Assembly: GCF_009730335.1 (NCBI RefSeq)
Contig: NZ_CP046315.1
Coordinates: forward strand, 1,612,001 to 1,676,000
Length of the DNA stretch: 64,000 nucleotides
From: Schaalia odontolytica
Lineage (GTDB): Bacteria; Actinomycetota; Actinomycetes; Actinomycetales; Actinomycetaceae
Direction of reading: 5' to 3'
Below are positions 25,437 to 34,630 of this stretch, one piece after another (position 1 is the stretch's first letter; every line of letters begins with the position of its first letter). The position numbers and the translations under genes are program-made. The notes under the pieces are model-generated. The model had not been told where the DNA came from and did not search any database. It worked only from the letters and a program-made list of their open reading frames with translations.

Positions 25437-25715
25437 ATGCGCACCGAGGCAAAGCAGCTCACGAAGCGTGATATCGTCGCGGCGAACGTTCGCACTGAAG
25501 CAGCGCGCTTGGGGTACAATCAGGTCCGATTGGGCCAGATGCTGGGAATTACCCAGTCATCCGTCAACAAACAATGGACCGGAAAGCGCCCCCGGCAGCT
25601 TGAAGAATTGGACAGCCTGGCATCGGCGCTAGGCGTCTCGGTTGTCGATTTGGTAACTCCGACCGTGCGGGAAACGCGCCTCCGACAGGACTCGAACCTG
25701 CAACCTCGGGATTAG
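25437..25715 (+). CDS. Small XRE-type helix-turn-helix protein running into tRNA-Arg
   Basis: The 92-codon frame encodes a HTH domain at about residues 13-70: AARLGYNQVRLGQMLGITQSSVNKQWTGKRPRQLEELDSLASALGVSVVDLV, in overlapping pieces, has the helix spacing of Cro/C1-type repressors. Residues 81-92 (RLRQDSNLQPRD) come from the antisense of the neighbouring tRNA-Arg, so the frame crosses the tRNA 3' half and stops inside it. No good ribosome site precedes the ATG. It may be a truncated remnant of a mobile element lodged at the tRNA, or a native gene whose end coincides with it. Its function is unknown. Confidence 0.5.
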   Translation: MRTEAKQLTKRDIVAANVRTEAARLGYNQVRLGQMLGITQSSVNKQWTGKRPRQLEELDSLASALGVSVVDLVTPTVRETRLRQDSNLQPRD

Positions 25716-25749
25716 AAGGCCCTCGCTCTATCCATTGAGCTACGGAGGC
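25677..25749 (-). tRNA. tRNA-Arg (anticodon TCT)
   Basis: The 73-base minus-strand cloverleaf has acceptor GCCTCCG/CGGAGGC, D-stem GCTC/GAGC, anticodon loop CTTCTAA giving TCT, and T-arm GCAGG-TTCGAGT-CCTGT. Discriminator G; CCA is not encoded. Pairs 31-39 and 27-43 are imperfect. It reads AGA codons, which are rare in G+C-rich genomes. Confidence 0.92.
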
Positions 25750-25784
25750 GTGGCGCGGTGCACCGCCTGTAAGACTAGCGGAGG

Positions 25785-27056
25785 TTAGCGTGCCTTTCCA
25801 CCAGCGCGGCCCAGCAGGAATGCGAGCAGCGGGAAGAGCAGCACGGACAGTGCGCCGGCGACGACAAGCAGCGAAGCGAGCCACGAGGGCAGAACTCGCG
25901 TCGAGACGCCCAGCTCCGTGACGGCGACGATGATAGGCAGGCCCGTCGCGCCGTACAGGCCGATGCGCATCGCGTCCATCCAGCCGACTCGCTCGATTGA
26001 TCCGTGGAAACGTTCGAGAAGGACGATGGGCACACCGCGTACCACGAGGATTGCGCCGACGAAGGCGACGAGCAGGAACGGGTAGCCCGCGACGGCGCTG
26101 AGCGAGATGTTCATGCCCGAGGTCACGAAGAACAGCGGGATCAGGAAAGAGAAGCCGAGGGTGCGCAGCTCGCTCTCAACCATCGTGAAGTTGCCGGGCG
26201 CCAGCGCGCGCACGATGATGCCGGCCGCAAACGCGCCGAGCACCATGTCCAGTTCCATGACCGCGGACAGCGCCATGAGGCCGGTGAGGACGAGCATGAC
26301 GACGCGCATGAGCGTCTTTTGCGAGGTCTGCGCCCCGTGGAGGATCGTCCGCCCGATCGCGGGATGTTTCAGGATGAAGCGCGTCGGGATGGCAACCGCA
26401 AGGACCGTGGCCAACGCGAAGAGCAACAGAACGATCGCCGCGGCCCACGGGCTGCGTGCCGACAGCAGCAGCGACATGGCGATGATGGGTGCTAGCTCGC
26501 CGACGGCGCCGTGGACGAGGACGGCCTTGCCGGTCGTCGTCCCCATGACGCCGGCTTCCATGAGGATGGGCAGCAGGGTGCCGAGCGCGGTCGAGGTCAG
26601 CGCGATCGCGAGCGCAATGTAGGTGGCGGTGGCGACACCCGTCGTCCCCGACGCGGCGACCGCCACCCAGGAGACGGCCAGGCCGATACCGAAACACGCC
26701 AGCCACGTGAGCAGCGAGCGCCTCCCCGCCCGCCCATGCACCTCTTCGACGTCGATTTCGGTGCCTGCGATGAGGAAGAGCATGCCCATGCCGACCTCGC
26801 GGAACACGGAGATCGGCTCGGTGAGAGATGCGAGCCCGAGAACGTTCGGCCCGATGATGACGCCGAGGATGAGCAGCCAGACAACGTCGGGCACGCGCTT
26901 GCGCGTGAGCGAGGACAGCAGGGGCGCGATGGCCGCAGCGGCGGCAATCAGGAAGAGGGAGACGATGGCTCCCTCGGTGTCACTCGTGCTCGACGCGGCG
27001 AAGAGGCCGTGGCCCACTCCCACGCTCGCGGCGGGCAGAGACATCGGCAGGCTCAT
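25785..27056 (-). CDS. Cation:proton antiporter, CPA2/KefB-like membrane domain
   Basis: The 423-residue protein is almost wholly hydrophobic, with about 12 predicted membrane segments and no cytoplasmic nucleotide-binding domain. Segments such as PDVVWLLILGVIIGPNVLGL, REVGMGMLFLIAGTEIDVEE and ALTSTALGTLLPILMEAG match the Na+/H+ exchanger (CPA2) core, the last being one of the discontinuous helices. AAGGAA lies before the ATG. It probably exports Na+ or K+ in exchange for protons; the ion is not determinable. It is transcribed alone. Confidence 0.85.
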   Translation of the reverse strand: MSLPMSLPAASVGVGHGLFAASSTSDTEGAIVSLFLIAAAAAIAPLLSSLTRKRVPDVVWLLILGVIIGPNVLGLASLTEPISVFREVGMGMLFLIAGTEIDVEEVHGRAGRRSLLTWLACFGIGLAVSWVAVAASGTTGVATATYIALAIALTSTALGTLLPILMEAGVMGTTTGKAVLVHGAVGELAPIIAMSLLLSARSPWAAAIVLLLFALATVLAVAIPTRFILKHPAIGRTILHGAQTSQKTLMRVVMLVLTGLMALSAVMELDMVLGAFAAGIIVRALAPGNFTMVESELRTLGFSFLIPLFFVTSGMNISLSAVAGYPFLLVAFVGAILVVRGVPIVLLERFHGSIERVGWMDAMRIGLYGATGLPIIVAVTELGVSTRVLPSWLASLLVVAGALSVLLFPLLAFLLGRAGGKAR

Positions 27057-27145
27057 GTGCGTTCCTTTTCGGGTACTCGTATGAGGCGCGCGCCAACGAC
27101 CGATGGGGCCGGGGGCACGTATTCAGGAATTACGGGCATGACAAA

Positions 27146-27170
27146 GGCCCGGGACAACAAGTCCCGGGCC
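27146..27170 (-). terminator. Terminator after rpmF
   Basis: A perfect 10-bp stem GGCCCGGGAC / GTCCCGGGCC with loop AACAA begins 18 bases past the rpmF stop and is followed by TTTG on the minus strand. Confidence 0.75.
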
Positions 27171-27187
27171 CGTGCGTGGATGCGAGG

Positions 27188-27358
27188 TCAGCCCTCGACG
27201 TCCAGGAGGCCGTTCTTGTAGGCCTTGGCCAGGCGGCGGGGCACGCGGATCTCACGGCCGGCAACCTTGACGGTGTTCAGCTCGGTAAGATCAGCCTTCC
27301 AGGTAGACCGGCGGGTGCGGGTGTTCGCACGGGACATCTTGCGCTTGGGAACTGCCAT
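27188..27358 (-). CDS. rpmF: 50S ribosomal protein L32, cysteine-free form
   Basis: This 56-residue protein opens [18 protein letters not shown], the L32 N-terminus, and ends [16 protein letters not shown]. It has no cysteines, so it is the zinc-independent form of L32, as in mycobacteria. GGAGCGG precedes the ATG by a suitable distance. The gene is short and easily missed. It has its own terminator and stands upstream of, but separate from, the antiporter gene. Confidence 0.95.
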   Translation of the reverse strand: MAVPKRKMSRANTRTRRSTWKADLTELNTVKVAGREIRVPRRLAKAYKNGLLDVEG

Positions 27359-27521
27359 GTCTTACCGCTCCTCTTCTTTCTCGACGACTATTCTGATCGG
27401 TGCGCCACGCGGGCGCACGGCGACAACCCGACAAGACTACCACGGACCTGCCCCTGAAGCACATCGCGAGAGCCTACGCGCCTGCGATCCTGGTTACAGA
27501 CTGAGGGCGGCCCCTCTCCCT

Positions 27522-27527
27522 TAGACT
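27522..27527 (+). promoter_or_regulatory. -10 element of a leaderless YigZ-family gene
   Basis: TAGACT ends seven bases before the ATG at 27534 and there is no ribosome site between, so transcription should begin at the start codon itself. No clear -35 was found. Confidence 0.5.
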
Positions 27528-27533
27528 GGGCGC

Positions 27534-28190
27534 ATGTCCGCTCTTCGCACGCTCACCTCCGGCACGCTCCTCACCCACGAAATTGAGATCAAGCGGTCCC
27601 GTTTCATCACGACGCTCGCCCGGACGGACACCCCTGAGGAGGCTCGCGAGCTCATCGACGCAGTCAAAGCCGAGCACCCGCAGGCCCGCCATAACTGCTC
27701 CGCATACCTGATCGACCCGCCAGACGCCGCACCTTTGCAGCATTCATCGGACGACGGCGAGCCCTCGGGCACGGCCGGAACTCCGATGCTGGAGGCCCTC
27801 CGCGCCTCTGACACGTGGAACACCACGGCGGTTGTCACCCGCTACTTCGGCGGAATCCTCCTGGGCGGGGGCGGCCTCGTGCGGGCCTATTCCACCTCCG
27901 TGTCCGAGGCTGTCGCCCGCGCCCCCATTGCCTATCTGGTCGGGCGAGACATCCTCGAAACCCAGCTGAACCCCGGGGACGCGGGCCGCATCGAGGCCGA
28001 GCTTCGCGCGCGAGGGGCGGCGGTCATCGACACGATCTGGGGCGCGGATGTCACGCTGCGCATTGCCATCGATCCGAGCGACCGCGACTCGATTGACGCG
28101 TGCCTTGCCCAGGCCTCGTCCGGTGTTGCAAAGTTTCGCTACGTGGAAACACGGCGAATTGAACTAGACGAAGCTCCGAGCGCGGGATGA
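27534..28190 (+). CDS. YigZ/IMPACT family protein
   Basis: The 218-residue product has the IMPACT N-terminal domain: IEIKRSRFITTLARTDTPEEA, ARHNCSAYLI, SSDDGEPSGTAGTPMLEAL and VVTRYFGGILLGGGGLVRAY, the last two being the most conserved parts of the family. A C-terminal ferredoxin-like domain (about 140-210) follows. Bacterial members are thought to bind nucleic acid or ribosome-associated factors; the precise role is not established. The gene seems leaderless. It is followed 36 bases later by cysK but that gene has its own ribosome site. Confidence 0.9.
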   Translation: MSALRTLTSGTLLTHEIEIKRSRFITTLARTDTPEEARELIDAVKAEHPQARHNCSAYLIDPPDAAPLQHSSDDGEPSGTAGTPMLEALRASDTWNTTAVVTRYFGGILLGGGGLVRAYSTSVSEAVARAPIAYLVGRDILETQLNPGDAGRIEAELRARGAAVIDTIWGADVTLRIAIDPSDRDSIDACLAQASSGVAKFRYVETRRIELDEAPSAG

Positions 28191-28226
28191 CAATTCAGGG
28201 GTACACCTGCTTAGGAAGGACCCCTC

Positions 28227-29159
28227 ATGGCTCGCATCGCCTCCACCGTCGCTGATCTGATCGGCGGCACCCCTCTCGTCCGTATTAACCACGTTGCCGG
28301 CGACGGCGTCGACGTGGTCGCCAAGGTTGAGGCCTTCAACCCCGCCTCCTCCGTGAAGGATCGCATCGCCCGTTCGATCATCGACGCAGCCGAGGCCTCG
28401 GGTGCCCTGGCTCCCGGCGGCACGATCGTTGAGGCTACCTCCGGTAACACGGGTATCGCCCTGTCGATGGTGGGCGCGGCACGCGGCTACAAGGTCGTCA
28501 TCGTCATGCCCGCCTCGATGTCCGTCGAGCGCCGCGCGATCGTGCGCGCATTCGGCGCCGAGTTGGTCCTCACCGACCCGAAGGGCGGCGTCTCCGCCGC
28601 TGTCGCCGAGGCCGAGCGCATCGCCTCCGAGCGCCCCGGCGCGATTATCGCCTCCCAGTTCACCAACCCCGCCAACCCGGCCGCCCACGTGGCGCACACC
28701 GGTGAGGAGATCTGGGCCGACACCGACGGCCAGGTTGACGTCTTCGTCGCCGGCGTTGGCACGGGCGGCACCATCTCTGGCGTCGCGAAGGTTCTCAAGG
28801 AGAAGAACCCGAACGTGCGCATCATCGCCGTTCAGCCCACCGAGTCTCCCCTGCTGACCGGCGGCACCCCCGGCCCGCACGGCATCCAGGGCCTCATGCC
28901 CAACTTCGTGCCCGAGACTTTCGACGCGGACATCGTGGACGAGGTCATCTCCGTCGAGACCGCGCATGCCCTCGAGTTCGCTCGCCGTGCTGCCGCCGAA
29001 GAGGGTCTGCTCGTGGGCATCTCCTCGGGCGCTGCCCTGGCCGGGGCGGCCGCCGTCGCCGCCCGCCCCGAGCTGGCCGGCAAGAAGATCGTCACGCTCC
29101 TGCCCGACACGGGTGAGCGTTACCTCTCGACTGCCCTGTTCGCGGGCCTCGAGGACTGA
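28227..29159 (+). CDS. cysK: Cysteine synthase A (O-acetylserine sulfhydrylase)
   Basis: CysK forms cysteine from O-acetylserine and sulfide. The 310-residue PLP enzyme has the catalytic Lys44 in NPASSVKDRIA, the substrate loop EATSGNTGIAL near 71-81, and the phosphate-binding GVGTGGTISGVAKVL further on. GISSGAALAGA near 270 holds the serine that contacts the PLP ring nitrogen. AGGAAGGA precedes the ATG. With cysE downstream it makes up the whole serine-to-cysteine route. Confidence 0.96.
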   Translation: MARIASTVADLIGGTPLVRINHVAGDGVDVVAKVEAFNPASSVKDRIARSIIDAAEASGALAPGGTIVEATSGNTGIALSMVGAARGYKVVIVMPASMSVERRAIVRAFGAELVLTDPKGGVSAAVAEAERIASERPGAIIASQFTNPANPAAHVAHTGEEIWADTDGQVDVFVAGVGTGGTISGVAKVLKEKNPNVRIIAVQPTESPLLTGGTPGPHGIQGLMPNFVPETFDADIVDEVISVETAHALEFARRAAAEEGLLVGISSGAALAGAAAVAARPELAGKKIVTLLPDTGERYLSTALFAGLED

Positions 29160-29180
29160 TCTTTCCAGCTCGACGCGCTA

Positions 29181-29213
29181 AGGTGGCCCCGGATGGAATG
29201 TCCGGGGCTACCT
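29181..29213 (+). terminator. Hairpin between cysK and cysE
   Basis: AGGT-g-GCCCCGGA (29181-29193) pairs with TCCGGGGC-t-ACCT (29201-29213) around a 7-base loop, followed by GTTCGTTTCC. It can end the cysK transcript or attenuate entry into cysE, since the gap is only 92 bases. Confidence 0.6.
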
Positions 29214-29251
29214 GTTCGTTTCCGTCTCAGTCGACTGTCCAGGAGGAACTC

Positions 29252-29896
29252 GTGAAGCTCACCGTACGCGCCCTGTCGAAGACCCTGTCGCGCGCCCTGC
29301 CCACCAAGGCACTCGGGCTTTTCCGCGAGGATCTCGTGACAGCGCAGCGCCGCGACCCCGCGGCCACCTCCGCCCTGGAGATCGCACTGACCTACCCGGG
29401 CGTGCACGCCCTGTGGACGCACCGCGTCTCCCACGCTCTGTGGACTCACGGCGCCCACACCCCCGCGCGCGCCCTTTCCTCCATGGCCCGGGCCGTCACC
29501 GGCGTGGACATTCATCCCGAGGCCACCATCGGACGCCGCGTCTTCATCGATCATGCGACGGGCGTCGTCATCGGCCAGACCGCCGAGGTCGGCAACGATG
29601 TCGTCATCTTCCACGGCGTCACCCTCGGCGGCGTCGCCATGACGCCGGGCAAGCGTCACCCCACCGTCGGTGACCACGTCATGATTGGGGCGGGCGCGAA
29701 GGTCCTGGGACCCATCACCGTGGGCACGGGTGTCAAGATCGGCGCGAACGCCGTCGTCGTCAAGGATGTGCCCTGCGGCAACGTCGCAATCGGCGTGCCC
29801 GCGCGTCTGCTGCCCAAGCCGGAAAAGGACACGCGCGACCGCGATCTCATTGTCGATCCCAACTACTTCTTCGAGGAGCCGGCCCTCTACATCTGA
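29252..29896 (+). CDS. cysE: Serine O-acetyltransferase
   Basis: CysE acetylates serine, supplying O-acetylserine to CysK. The 214-residue protein has a helical N-domain with ALEIALTYPGVHALWTHRVSHALW, then a left-handed beta-helix of hexapeptide repeats: GVDIHPEATIGRRVFIDHATGVVIGQTAEVG, FHGVTLGG and GAGAKVLGPITVG, listed in pieces. The catalytic His lies in the FIDHATG turn. I start at GTG 29252, which has AGGAGG at ideal distance, rather than the in-frame ATG at 29183 inside the hairpin. The C-terminus ends EEPALYI; an Ile C-terminus is the feature that lets CysE dock into CysK. Confidence 0.94.
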   Translation: MKLTVRALSKTLSRALPTKALGLFREDLVTAQRRDPAATSALEIALTYPGVHALWTHRVSHALWTHGAHTPARALSSMARAVTGVDIHPEATIGRRVFIDHATGVVIGQTAEVGNDVVIFHGVTLGGVAMTPGKRHPTVGDHVMIGAGAKVLGPITVGTGVKIGANAVVVKDVPCGNVAIGVPARLLPKPEKDTRDRDLIVDPNYFFEEPALYI

Positions 29897-29946
29897 GGGG
29901 CGTTCGCCCTCATCAGATGGGGTCTGTAAGAATCCGTTCAAGACCC

Positions 29947-29975
29947 ATGACAAAGTGAGCATCCTCACCTATAGT
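29947..29975 (+). promoter_or_regulatory. Promoter of a leaderless GNAT gene
   Basis: ATGACA (29947-29952), a 17-base spacer and TATAGT (29970-29975) precede the ATG at 29982 by seven bases, with no ribosome site in between. The transcript should start on the A of the ATG. Confidence 0.65.
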
Positions 29976-29981
29976 TGGTTT

Positions 29982-30473
29982 ATGGAAGCTCGAACCCTAC
30001 ATGCCCCCCTGGACGCGTTGTCAGCTGCGAATCGGCCTCAGGGTATTGAGATCGCCACGCTCACAACATTCGACATCCCCGCGCTCGCGGCGCTTACCCT
30101 CGAGGCGTACGGCGACGACGTCACGCCCGAGGCGCTCTTGGAAACCTCCGAAGAACTACGCCTGACGTTTGAGGGCGCTTTCGGGGCGACCACGGAAGAC
30201 TCGTTCATCGGCGCGTGGGACGGGGGAACGCTCGTCGGAGCGATCCTCGTCATCCGCGAATCCCCCTGGGATGATGCGCCGGGCTGCCCCTTCGTGGTGG
30301 ACCTGATCGTCGCCCCCGACTACCGCAGGCGTGGCATCGCGACAGCCCTCGTCTCCGAGGTCGCCACACGCTGCTCACGGTGGGGCTTCGACTCCCTCGC
30401 CCTGCGTCTCGACACGCGACACGGCGGGGCCCGCGAACTCTACTCGGTTCTCGGATTCGAAGAGATCGCCTGA
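29982..30473 (+). CDS. GNAT-family N-acetyltransferase
   Basis: The 163-residue protein is a GNAT acetyltransferase: DLIVAPDYRRRGIATALVSEV holds the acetyl-CoA pyrophosphate loop (R/Q-x-x-G-x-G/A type), followed by ALRLDTRHGGARELYSVLGFEE with the final strand and helix. The N-terminal 20 residues are extra to the fold. The start at ATG 29982 is fixed by the leaderless promoter. Substrate unknown. It converges on the glycosylase gene, with a shared hairpin between. Confidence 0.85.
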   Translation: MEARTLHAPLDALSAANRPQGIEIATLTTFDIPALAALTLEAYGDDVTPEALLETSEELRLTFEGAFGATTEDSFIGAWDGGTLVGAILVIRESPWDDAPGCPFVVDLIVAPDYRRRGIATALVSEVATRCSRWGFDSLALRLDTRHGGARELYSVLGFEEIA

Positions 30474-30483
30474 CAACGGGCGA

Positions 30484-30511
30484 GGAGTGCGAGCCTTGCG
30501 GCCCGCACTCC
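30484..30511. terminator. Bidirectional terminator between convergent genes
   Basis: GGAGTGCG (30484-30491) pairs with CGCACTCC (30504-30511), with further GC pairing inside. It lies between the GNAT stop and the glycosylase stop and can serve both. Confidence 0.6.
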
Positions 30512-30531
30512 CCTGACGGTTCTTCGCGCGC

Positions 30532-31569
30532 TCAGCGCTGGCAGGACGGACACCAGAACAGGCGTCGGTTCTGCATGAGCGCCTCGCGGATCGGCGTCCC
30601 ACAGCGCAGGCACGGGCGGTCCGTGCGGTGGTACACGTACCACCGCGAGGCCTCCTCGTCACCCTCAATCGGCGGATTGGGGGCCTCCTCCGGATCCATC
30701 GTGTCCAGGCGACCTGCAGCCAGGCCGCGGTTCATGAGGTCGCAGATCAGGACCCACAGCTCGCGCAGGCGCTTGATGGAGATATTGGCGCCCTTACGGT
30801 GCGGCGAAATGCCCGCGAGGAACAGGGCGTCGGCACGGTAGATGTTGCCCACGCCCGCGATAATCGACTGATCCATGACAATCTCACCGATCGCGCGCTT
30901 CTTCGAGTGGGCGACCTGAGCGAAACGCTCCATGGCCTCGGCATCGGAGCGGGCCCCGGCGTCCAGGGGATCCGGCCCCAGCTTCGACTCGGCCTTGATG
31001 CGCTCCTCATCCGTGATGAGGTCACAGCGGTTCGGACCCACAAGGTCAGCGACAGCATGGTCGTTAAACAGACGCAGGCGCACGGCACCGACCGGCTCCG
31101 GCGGCTCCCACTCCCCCGCCTTGGCCTCGCCAAAGCCCTCGCCCCAGCGGGTCTCGGAGTGGCCGTTCCACTCCCCCTTCGGGACGTTGGGGATGCGGTG
31201 AGCAACGCCGTGCCCCTCGTCGACGACGGTCTCATCGCCGTTGAAGCGCCACCAGCCGTACAGGCCCAGGTGGATATGCACCCACCGGTCCGGCCAGGGA
31301 GCATCCTCGCCGAGGATCGGCTCCCCACTGCCGGCCGCGGCACCCTCCAGGAGGGCCACCCCGGCCTCATACGTCTCACCTTCGATGGGCGGGACAAACC
31401 CGATGAACATGTGTTTGCCGTGCACGCGCACCCGCTGCATGACCCACCCGTCCAGGAGGGCTGCGGAGGACGCGAAGCGCCCCTGCGGGGACGACGCCGA
31501 GACCATACCCCCGACGAAAAGCTCGTCGAGGGTACCGGCTAGGCGACGGACTGCATCGCCTTCAGGCAT
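30532..31569 (-). CDS. Fpg/Nei-family DNA glycosylase/AP lyase
   Basis: These enzymes remove oxidised bases and nick the strand using an N-terminal proline. The 345-residue protein starts MPEGDAVRR, giving Pro2 as nucleophile and Glu3; the PEGD start is typical of Nei-type rather than Fpg (PELPE). DQSIIAGVGNIYRADALF matches the helix-two-turn-helix. The C-terminus has the zinc finger CLRCGTPIREALMQNRRLFWCPSCQ, in pieces, with two CxxC pairs. It begins six bases after the leuS stop, so it is likely cotranscribed with leuS. A long middle insert (about 95-165) is Gly/Trp rich. Exact base preference is unknown. Confidence 0.9.
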   Translation of the reverse strand: MPEGDAVRRLAGTLDELFVGGMVSASSPQGRFASSAALLDGWVMQRVRVHGKHMFIGFVPPIEGETYEAGVALLEGAAAGSGEPILGEDAPWPDRWVHIHLGLYGWWRFNGDETVVDEGHGVAHRIPNVPKGEWNGHSETRWGEGFGEAKAGEWEPPEPVGAVRLRLFNDHAVADLVGPNRCDLITDEERIKAESKLGPDPLDAGARSDAEAMERFAQVAHSKKRAIGEIVMDQSIIAGVGNIYRADALFLAGISPHRKGANISIKRLRELWVLICDLMNRGLAAGRLDTMDPEEAPNPPIEGDEEASRWYVYHRTDRPCLRCGTPIREALMQNRRLFWCPSCQR

Positions 31570-31575
31570 GCGACC

Positions 31576-34506
31576 TCACTTCTTGACGACGACGTTGACC
31601 AGCTTCGGCGCGCGTGCGATCACCTTGAGGGGTTCTGCCCCGCCGAGGGCCTTGACGATAGGGGCCTCGGCCAGGGCGGCCGCAATGAGGTCCTCCTCGG
31701 AGATGGAGGGAGTGACCTCGATGCGGGCCTTGACCTTGCCATTGACCTGGATGACGGCCGTGACCGTATCCTCGACCAGCAGCGAGGAATCTTCGACGAC
31801 CGGGAATGGCTCGCGGGCCAGGGAGGCCTCGTGGCCCAGGCGGCTCCACAGCTCTTCGCACAGGTGCGGGGCTACCGGGGCGAGCATGAGGATCAGGGGC
31901 TCAATGGCGTCGCGCGGGACGGCATCCAGGCTGGTCAGGTGGTTGTTGAGGACGATGAGCTTGGAGATCGCGGTGTTGATGCGCAGGTTCTCGTACTCTT
32001 CGGTGACCTCCGCGATCGTGCGGGCCACGAGGCGACGCGTCTTGTCGTCCGCGGGCTCGTCGGTGATCGTGAGCTCGCCGGTCTCCTCGTCGACCGCGTT
32101 ACGCCACAGGCGCTGCAGGAAGCGCTGGGAGCCGACGACGGCGCGGGTGTCCCACGGGCGCGACAGGTCGAGGGGGCCCATGCTCATCTCGTACACGCGG
32201 AAGACGTCGGCGCCGTAGGCGTCGTACATCTCGTCGGGCGTGACGATGTTCTTCAGGGACTTGCCCATCTTGCCGTACTCGCGGTTGACGGGCTCGCCCT
32301 TGTAGGTGAAGCCGGTCGTCTCATCGCCCTCAACCTCGTCGGCGGGCACGTACTGGCCACGTTCGTCGGTGTAGGCGTAGGCCTGCACGTACCCCTGGTT
32401 GAAGAGCGTGTGGAAGGGCTCGGAGCCCGGCACGTGACCCAGGTCGAAGAGGACCTTCTGCCAGAAACGGGCGTAGAGCAGGTGCAGCACCGCGTGCTCG
32501 ACGCCGCCGACGTACATGTCGGTGCCGCCGCTGACCTTACCCTCGCGCGGACCCATCCAGTAGGCCAGGTTCTCCTCGCCGGAGAAACGCTCAGAGTTCG
32601 TCGGGTCGGTGTAGCGCATCTCGTACCAGCACGAGCCCGCCCACTGGGGCATCGTGTTGGTCTCGCGACGGTAGGTCTTGGGGCCATCGCCCAGGTCGAG
32701 CGTGACGTTCACCCAGTCCTCGGCGCGGCCCAGCGGGGCCTCGGGCGAAGAGTCGGCGTCATCCGCGTCGAAGGTGCGCGGGCTGTAGTCGCTGACCTCG
32801 GGCAGCTCGACGGGGAGCATGTCCTCGGGCAGGGCGTGCGCGACGCCGTCCTCGTCCCACACGATCGGGAAGGGCTCGCCCCAGTAGCGCTGGCGGCTGA
32901 ACAGCCAGTCGCGCAGGCGGTAGGTGACGGTGCCGTGGCCCAGGCCCTTGGCGACCAGCCACTCGATCATGGCGGCCTTGGCCTCGTCCTTCACAAGGCC
33001 GTTCAGGTCGATCTCATCGTTCGCGGAGTCGACGGCCACGCCATCGCCCGTGTACGCGCCGGCCTCGAGGTCGGGGCCGTAGGGGTCGTCGGCCGGGCCA
33101 ATCGTGCGAACGATGTCGAGGTCGTAGGCGCGGGCGAAGGCCCAGTCACGGTCGTCGTGCGCGGGAACGGCCATGATGGCGCCGGTGCCGTAGCCCCACA
33201 GGACGTAGTCGGCAACGAAGATCGGAACGGGGCGGCCGTTGACCGGATCGATGCCGAAGAGGCCGGTGAACACGCCAGTCTTGGTGCGTTCTTCGTCAGC
33301 GCGCTCGGCCTCGGACTTCGCGGCGGCCTGGGCGCGGTAGGCGCTCACGGCTTCCTTCGGGTAGGCGGCGCCACCCGTCCACGCGTCCTTCGTGCCCTCG
33401 GGCCAGGAGGCGGGCAGGGTGAGGGCGGCCTCATCGCCGGGGTCGCCACCGACGGTTCCGCCGAGGATCGGGTGCTCGGGAGCCACGACCATGAAGGTCG
33501 CGCCGAACAGCGTGTCGGGGCGCGTCGTGTAGACGTCCAGGGAGTCGAGGGAAGCGCCGGCCTCGCGCGCTCCGGGCACGTCGAAGCGCACGGTCGCACC
33601 CTCGGAGCGGCCGATCCAGTTGCGCTGCATCGTGCGCACCTTCTCAGGCCAGTCAATCGTGTCGAGGTCGTCGGACAGGCGCTTGCCGTAGGCGGTAATA
33701 CGCATCATCCACTGGCGCAGGTTGCGCTTGAAAACCGGGTAGTTGCCGCGCTCGGAGCGTCCGTCGGCGGTGACCTCTTCGTTGGCCAGGACGGTTCCCA
33801 GGCCGGGGCACCAGTTGACGGGGGCCTCGGAGACGTAGGCGAGGCGGTAGGAGTCGACAACCTTCGCCTGGGCGACGCGGTCCAGGGAGTTGTAATCGGA
33901 GCCGTCCTCAGGGCGAATCTCGCCGGACTCGAGCTTGGCGATCAGCTCGCTGATCGGGCGGGCCGCGCCCTGGGAGCCGTCGGGGGCCGTCGCCTCGGGG
34001 TCGAACCAGGAGTTGAAGACCTGCAGGAAGATCCACTGCGTCCAGTGCACGTATTCGATGTCGGTCGTGGCGAAAGAACGGCGGGAGTCGTGGGACAGTC
34101 CCATGCGGCGCAGCTGGCGGCGCATGTTCGCGATGTTCTGGTTCGTGGTGATGGCCGGGTGCTGGCCGGTCTGGACGGCGTACTGCTCGGCGGGCAGGCC
34201 GAAGGCGTCGTAGCCCATCGTGTACAGGACGTTGTCGCCCTTCATGCGGCGGTAGCGCGCCAGCGTGTCGGTCGCGATGTAGCCCAGCGGGTGCCCCACG
34301 TGCAGGCCCTTACCCGAGGGGTAGGGGAACATGTCGAGAATGAAGAAGGGGTTGTGGGAGGCCAGCGGGCCAGCCAGGTCGCCCGTGGGGTTGTCCGCGT
34401 AGAACGTGCCCAGCTCCTCCCAGCGGTCCTGCCACTTCGTCTCGATCTGACCTGCGAGCTCAGCGGTGTAGCGCTGGGCCGGGGCACTCTGCGGATTTTC
34501 GCTCAT
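31576..34506 (-). CDS. leuS: Leucyl-tRNA synthetase
   Basis: LeuS charges tRNA-Leu. The 976-residue class I synthetase has the HIGH-type motif HVGH at 69-72 in [14 protein letters not shown], the editing (CP1) domain in the middle with [19 protein letters not shown], and the KMSKS-type motif KMGKS near residue 745. The variant Gly in KMGKS recurs in other LeuS proteins of actinobacteria as far as I recall. The C-terminus carries the anticodon-binding helices and the small C-terminal domain ending [12 protein letters not shown] 34506 opens [13 protein letters not shown]. Confidence 0.96.
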   Translation of the reverse strand: MSENPQSAPAQRYTAELAGQIETKWQDRWEELGTFYADNPTGDLAGPLASHNPFFILDMFPYPSGKGLHVGHPLGYIATDTLARYRRMKGDNVLYTMGYDAFGLPAEQYAVQTGQHPAITTNQNIANMRRQLRRMGLSHDSRRSFATTDIEYVHWTQWIFLQVFNSWFDPEATAPDGSQGAARPISELIAKLESGEIRPEDGSDYNSLDRVAQAKVVDSYRLAYVSEAPVNWCPGLGTVLANEEVTADGRSERGNYPVFKRNLRQWMMRITAYGKRLSDDLDTIDWPEKVRTMQRNWIGRSEGATVRFDVPGAREAGASLDSLDVYTTRPDTLFGATFMVVAPEHPILGGTVGGDPGDEAALTLPASWPEGTKDAWTGGAAYPKEAVSAYRAQAAAKSEAERADEERTKTGVFTGLFGIDPVNGRPVPIFVADYVLWGYGTGAIMAVPAHDDRDWAFARAYDLDIVRTIGPADDPYGPDLEAGAYTGDGVAVDSANDEIDLNGLVKDEAKAAMIEWLVAKGLGHGTVTYRLRDWLFSRQRYWGEPFPIVWDEDGVAHALPEDMLPVELPEVSDYSPRTFDADDADSSPEAPLGRAEDWVNVTLDLGDGPKTYRRETNTMPQWAGSCWYEMRYTDPTNSERFSGEENLAYWMGPREGKVSGGTDMYVGGVEHAVLHLLYARFWQKVLFDLGHVPGSEPFHTLFNQGYVQAYAYTDERGQYVPADEVEGDETTGFTYKGEPVNREYGKMGKSLKNIVTPDEMYDAYGADVFRVYEMSMGPLDLSRPWDTRAVVGSQRFLQRLWRNAVDEETGELTITDEPADDKTRRLVARTIAEVTEEYENLRINTAISKLIVLNNHLTSLDAVPRDAIEPLILMLAPVAPHLCEELWSRLGHEASLAREPFPVVEDSSLLVEDTVTAVIQVNGKVKARIEVTPSISEEDLIAAALAEAPIVKALGGAEPLKVIARAPKLVNVVVKK

Positions 34507-34630
34507 CTGTGCGTTCCTCGCTTAACGATGGGTCGCGTAACAATACTCCCCACCAGGGTAGTTCACGCCCGCCCGCCCCGCCGGACGCGCCCACCTACCG
34601 AAGTGAGCGCGAATAGGTGACAATAGTCGC

